Below the pieces are notes generated by a model. It did not search any database. It saw nothing but the letters and a program-made list of their open reading frames with translations, and was not told the origin of the DNA. A DNA stretch of 64,000 nt from Dryocola boscaweniae (GTDB lineage Bacteria; Pseudomonadota; Gammaproteobacteria; Enterobacterales; Enterobacteriaceae). Every line of letters starts with the position of its first letter. Position 1 is the stretch's first letter. The position numbers and the translations under genes were made by a program. The stretch lies in assembly GCF_025215095.1 (NCBI RefSeq), contig NZ_JALHAP010000082.1, forward strand, positions 372,001 to 436,000. Direction: 5' to 3'. Positions 62,368 through 64,000 of the stretch are shown one piece after another.

Positions 62368-62428
62368 GGTGGATAAACAATGTGCCATCCACCGCTACGG
62401 CGTGGCGGATGGCGCTAGCTTATCCGCC
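62368..62428. repeat. REP-like pair inside the psp operon
   Basis: GGTGGAT/ATCCACC (62368-62393) and GGCGGAT/ATCCGCC (62404-62428) form two palindromic units between pspC and pspD. Their arms are like the REP units near 6.3, 13.3 and 44.3 kb. Such repeats can stabilise the upstream transcript or lower expression of the genes after them. Confidence 0.7.
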
Positions 62429-62439
62429 CTACAGGTTGG

Positions 62440-62799
62440 TTATAGCTGACGGAACCGGCTGCGTAACGTGAAAGTATCCGACGTTATGTAACGCTCCATC
62501 GAACGCAAACGCTGCTCTCCTGCCGCCAGTTGCGCATCCACTTCATCAAGCAGGTCACGGCTGGTGGGCTGCGGCTTTTCCATATCGGCGCCCTGCGGCA
62601 TCGGATCAAGGATAAACGTCAGAGCGATGTAGGCCACCAGTACAAAGAAGAACAGGCCAAAAATCATAGATAAAACAACGATCAGGCGTACCAGCTTCAC
62701 CGGCACATCAAGGTATTGCGCAATGCCTGCGCATACGCCCTTCAGCATTCCCTTTTCAGGAATACGCCACAATTTACGACCGGAAAATGTATTCACCAT
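62440..62799 (-). CDS. pspC: Phage shock protein C
   Basis: This 119-aa inner-membrane protein matches PspC, with the family PspC domain KGMLKGVCAGIAQYLDVPVK, then one hydrophobic helix (IVVLSMIFGLFFFVLVAYIAL) and a cytosolic C-terminal tail. With PspB it senses membrane stress and recruits PspA away from PspF. The start overlaps pspB by one base (TAATG). Confidence 0.96.
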   Translation of the reverse strand: MVNTFSGRKLWRIPEKGMLKGVCAGIAQYLDVPVKLVRLIVVLSMIFGLFFFVLVAYIALTFILDPMPQGADMEKPQPTSRDLLDEVDAQLAAGEQRLRSMERYITSDTFTLRSRFRQL

Positions 62800-63026
62800 T
62801 ATTTGTCTCTCCAGTTCGGGTGCTCAGCGTCGAGGATCTGTTCCAGCGCCTGAATGCGGTCACGCATACGCTTCGCCTCGTCAGTGAGCTGCGCCAGCCG
62901 TTGTTGTTCGCCCTGGGAAAGCTGCCCGCCGTTTGCGGAGCGATTGTTGTAATGCAACCACAGCCAGATAGGGGCGACAAACAGCACAAAAATCGTTAAC
63001 GGTATGGCCAGAAAAAGCGCGCTCAT
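62799..63026 (-). CDS. pspB: Phage shock protein B
   Basis: This 75-aa protein matches PspB (74 aa). It has an N-terminal membrane helix (LAIPLTIFVLFVAPIWLWLH) and a C-terminal leucine-zipper-like helix (LTDEAKRMRDRIQALEQILD). PspB binds PspC, and together they antagonise PspA. It sits 61 bp after pspA and overlaps pspC by one base. Confidence 0.96.
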   Translation of the reverse strand: MSALFLAIPLTIFVLFVAPIWLWLHYNNRSANGGQLSQGEQQRLAQLTDEAKRMRDRIQALEQILDAEHPNWRDK

Positions 63027-63087
63027 GTGTACTCCTTACAAGTCAGACGAACTGCGGTGTGCCACGCACAACCGCAGTTGCGAAAAA

Positions 63088-63759
63088 TTAACCGCGATCC
63101 TGGGCGTTCATTTTTGCTTTCAGCGCCGCAAGCTGTTCGCTGATTTCATCATCTGCTTTCAGTTCGGCAAACTGGGTATCAAGATTTTTTTGCTTGCCGA
63201 AGCCGTGGCTTTCAGCTTCCGATTCCATCTGATCGATGCGGCGTTCGAAAGATTCAAAACGAGCCATCGCTTCATCAAGCTTACCGCTGTCCAACTGGCG
63301 ACGTACGTCACGGGAAGACGAAGCTGCCTGGTGGCGCAGCGTTAATGCCTGCTGGCGCGCGCGGGTTTCGCTGAGTTTGTTTTCCAGCTCGCCAATTTCT
63401 TTTTTCATGCGCGCCAGGGTTTCGTCGACATGAACCGCTTCATCTTCCAGGGTCGCGATCAGGTCGGTTAATTTTTGTTTTTCGATCAGTGCCGCACGGG
63501 CCAGATCTTCTTTCTCTTTACGCAGCGCCAGCTCCGCTTTTTCCTGCCATTCAGCCTGCTGAGCCGTTGCCTGTTCTACGCGGCGGGAAAGCTGTTTCTT
63601 TTCAGCCAGCGCGCGAGCCGATGTGGAACGCACTTCAACGAGCGTGTCTTCCATTTCCTGAATCATCAGGCGTACCAGTTTTTGCGGATCTTCCGCTTTT
63701 TCCAGCAGCGAGTTGATGTTGGCATTCACGATGTCGGCAAAACGAGAAAAAATACCCAT
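63088..63759 (-). CDS. pspA: Phage shock protein A
   Basis: This 223-aa protein matches PspA (222 aa). It is a long coiled-coil of the ESCRT-III superfamily starting with amphipathic helix MGIFSRFADIVNANINSLLE, then a long helical hairpin (about 25-145) and a C-terminal part. PspA inhibits PspF in the unstressed cell, and under stress binds to the membrane and stabilises it. It is the first gene after the sigma-54 promoter. Confidence 0.97.
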   Translation of the reverse strand: MGIFSRFADIVNANINSLLEKAEDPQKLVRLMIQEMEDTLVEVRSTSARALAEKKQLSRRVEQATAQQAEWQEKAELALRKEKEDLARAALIEKQKLTDLIATLEDEAVHVDETLARMKKEIGELENKLSETRARQQALTLRHQAASSSRDVRRQLDSGKLDEAMARFESFERRIDQMESEAESHGFGKQKNLDTQFAELKADDEISEQLAALKAKMNAQDRG

Positions 63760-63818
63760 AATTCAATCCTCTTTAGTCATTATTTCAGGTGCCTGGCACC
63801 CTGCACGTAATGAATAAT

Positions 63819-63834
63819 ACAATTGCCGTGCCAA
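63819..63834 (-). promoter_or_regulatory. Sigma-54 promoter of pspABCD
   Basis: Read leftward, TTGGCACGGCAATTGT gives TGGCAC-N5-TTGT, with GG at -24 and a TTG(T) variant at the -12 position, as in E. coli pspA. It lies 60 bp before the pspA ATG. The PspF upstream sites must lie in 63840-63930. Confidence 0.85.
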
Positions 63835-63871
63835 CTTTTTATTTCTTTGATTTTAAAAAGAATAGTTAAAT

Positions 63872-63899
63872 TTGACTCTTTAAGGATAGCGTTTATAGT
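63872..63899 (+). promoter_or_regulatory. Sigma-70 promoter of pspF
   Basis: TTGACT (63872-63877), a 16-bp spacer and TATAGT (63894-63899) give a good promoter, with a start near 63906 and a leader of about 27 nt to the pspF ATG. Its position over the expected PspF sites of pspA accounts for autorepression. Confidence 0.8.
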
Positions 63900-63932
63900 G
63901 GTTTTATTCACTAACAGTTGGTTAATTTCATC

Positions 63933-64000
63933 ATGGCAGAACACAAAGATAACCTGATCGGCGAGGCAAACAGCTTTTTGGAAGTGCTGGAGCAGGTTTC
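63933..64000 (+). CDS. pspF: PspF transcriptional activator, partial
   Basis: The first 22 codons, MAEHKDNLIGEANSFLEVLE and on, match the start of PspF, the sigma-54 enhancer-binding protein for the psp operon; the window ends inside the gene. It is divergent from pspA, as in other enterobacteria. PspF lacks a receiver domain and is controlled by direct binding of PspA; those parts lie outside the window. Confidence 0.93.
   Translation, partial: MAEHKDNLIGEANSFLEVLEQV

Noticed and set aside
1..64000. CRISPR arrays, tRNA or rRNA genes, insertion sequences, prophage or integrase genes
   Set aside because: I saw no regular direct repeats with spacers, no clover-leaf candidates, no transposase or integrase motifs. 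A tRNA scan would be more reliable than reading by eye.

Overview
The window is a chromosomal segment of a gamma-proteobacterium of the family Enterobacteriaceae. Gene content, protein lengths and much of the gene order match the tyrR-tpx, ldhA-nifJ, hrpA-azoR and ttcA-zntB neighbourhoods of Escherichia, Enterobacter and Klebsiella. It is not E. coli: pspD is followed directly by ycjX, ttcA sits between fnrS and dbpA, and several accessory blocks are inserted. Coding density is high. I saw no tRNA, rRNA, CRISPR array, insertion sequence or prophage.

Left part (1-13.4 kb) is accessory metabolism and efflux. A leftward operon encodes an MFS permease, two Gfo/Idh/MocA dehydrogenases and a TIM-barrel sugar isomerase, with an alpha/beta hydrolase after it that runs off the window edge. 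It faces a LacI-type regulator, with two LacI-type operators in the gap. Next come a short MetE-like methyltransferase with a MetR box upstream, a bestrophin channel, and a MarR-MFS-HlyD-outer-membrane-factor efflux operon with a perfect 18-bp palindrome at its promoter.

Middle part (13.4-35.2 kb) is mostly core genome: hrpA, azoR, a RelE/ParE-type toxin-antitoxin pair, tam, a membrane protein of unknown function, a PACE efflux pump with a LysR regulator, three very small genes, a phytase-like secreted esterase, a chemoreceptor with a textbook sigma-28 promoter, ydbL-ynbE-ydbH (envelope lipid transport), ldhA, hslJ, ydbJ and nifJ.

The 35.2-44.3 kb block holds a two-gene AT-rich unit of unknown function and a uhpA-uhpB-uhpC-afuA-afuB-afuC locus. 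This couples a hexose-phosphate sensing system to an AfuABC-type phosphosugar ABC importer instead of the UhpT permease.

The 44.3-53.5 kb block has dbpA, fumD, ttcA, a proline-rich microprotein, the anaerobic small RNA FnrS with its FNR box, zntB, a membrane diguanylate cyclase, ybiI, a MipA/OmpV porin-like protein, and an AraC regulator divergent from a short-chain dehydrogenase. The right end is the peptidoglycan-recycling group mppA-mpaA-ycjG, then tpx, tyrR and the envelope-stress unit pspABCD-ycjX-ycjF with a sigma-54 promoter, ending inside pspF.
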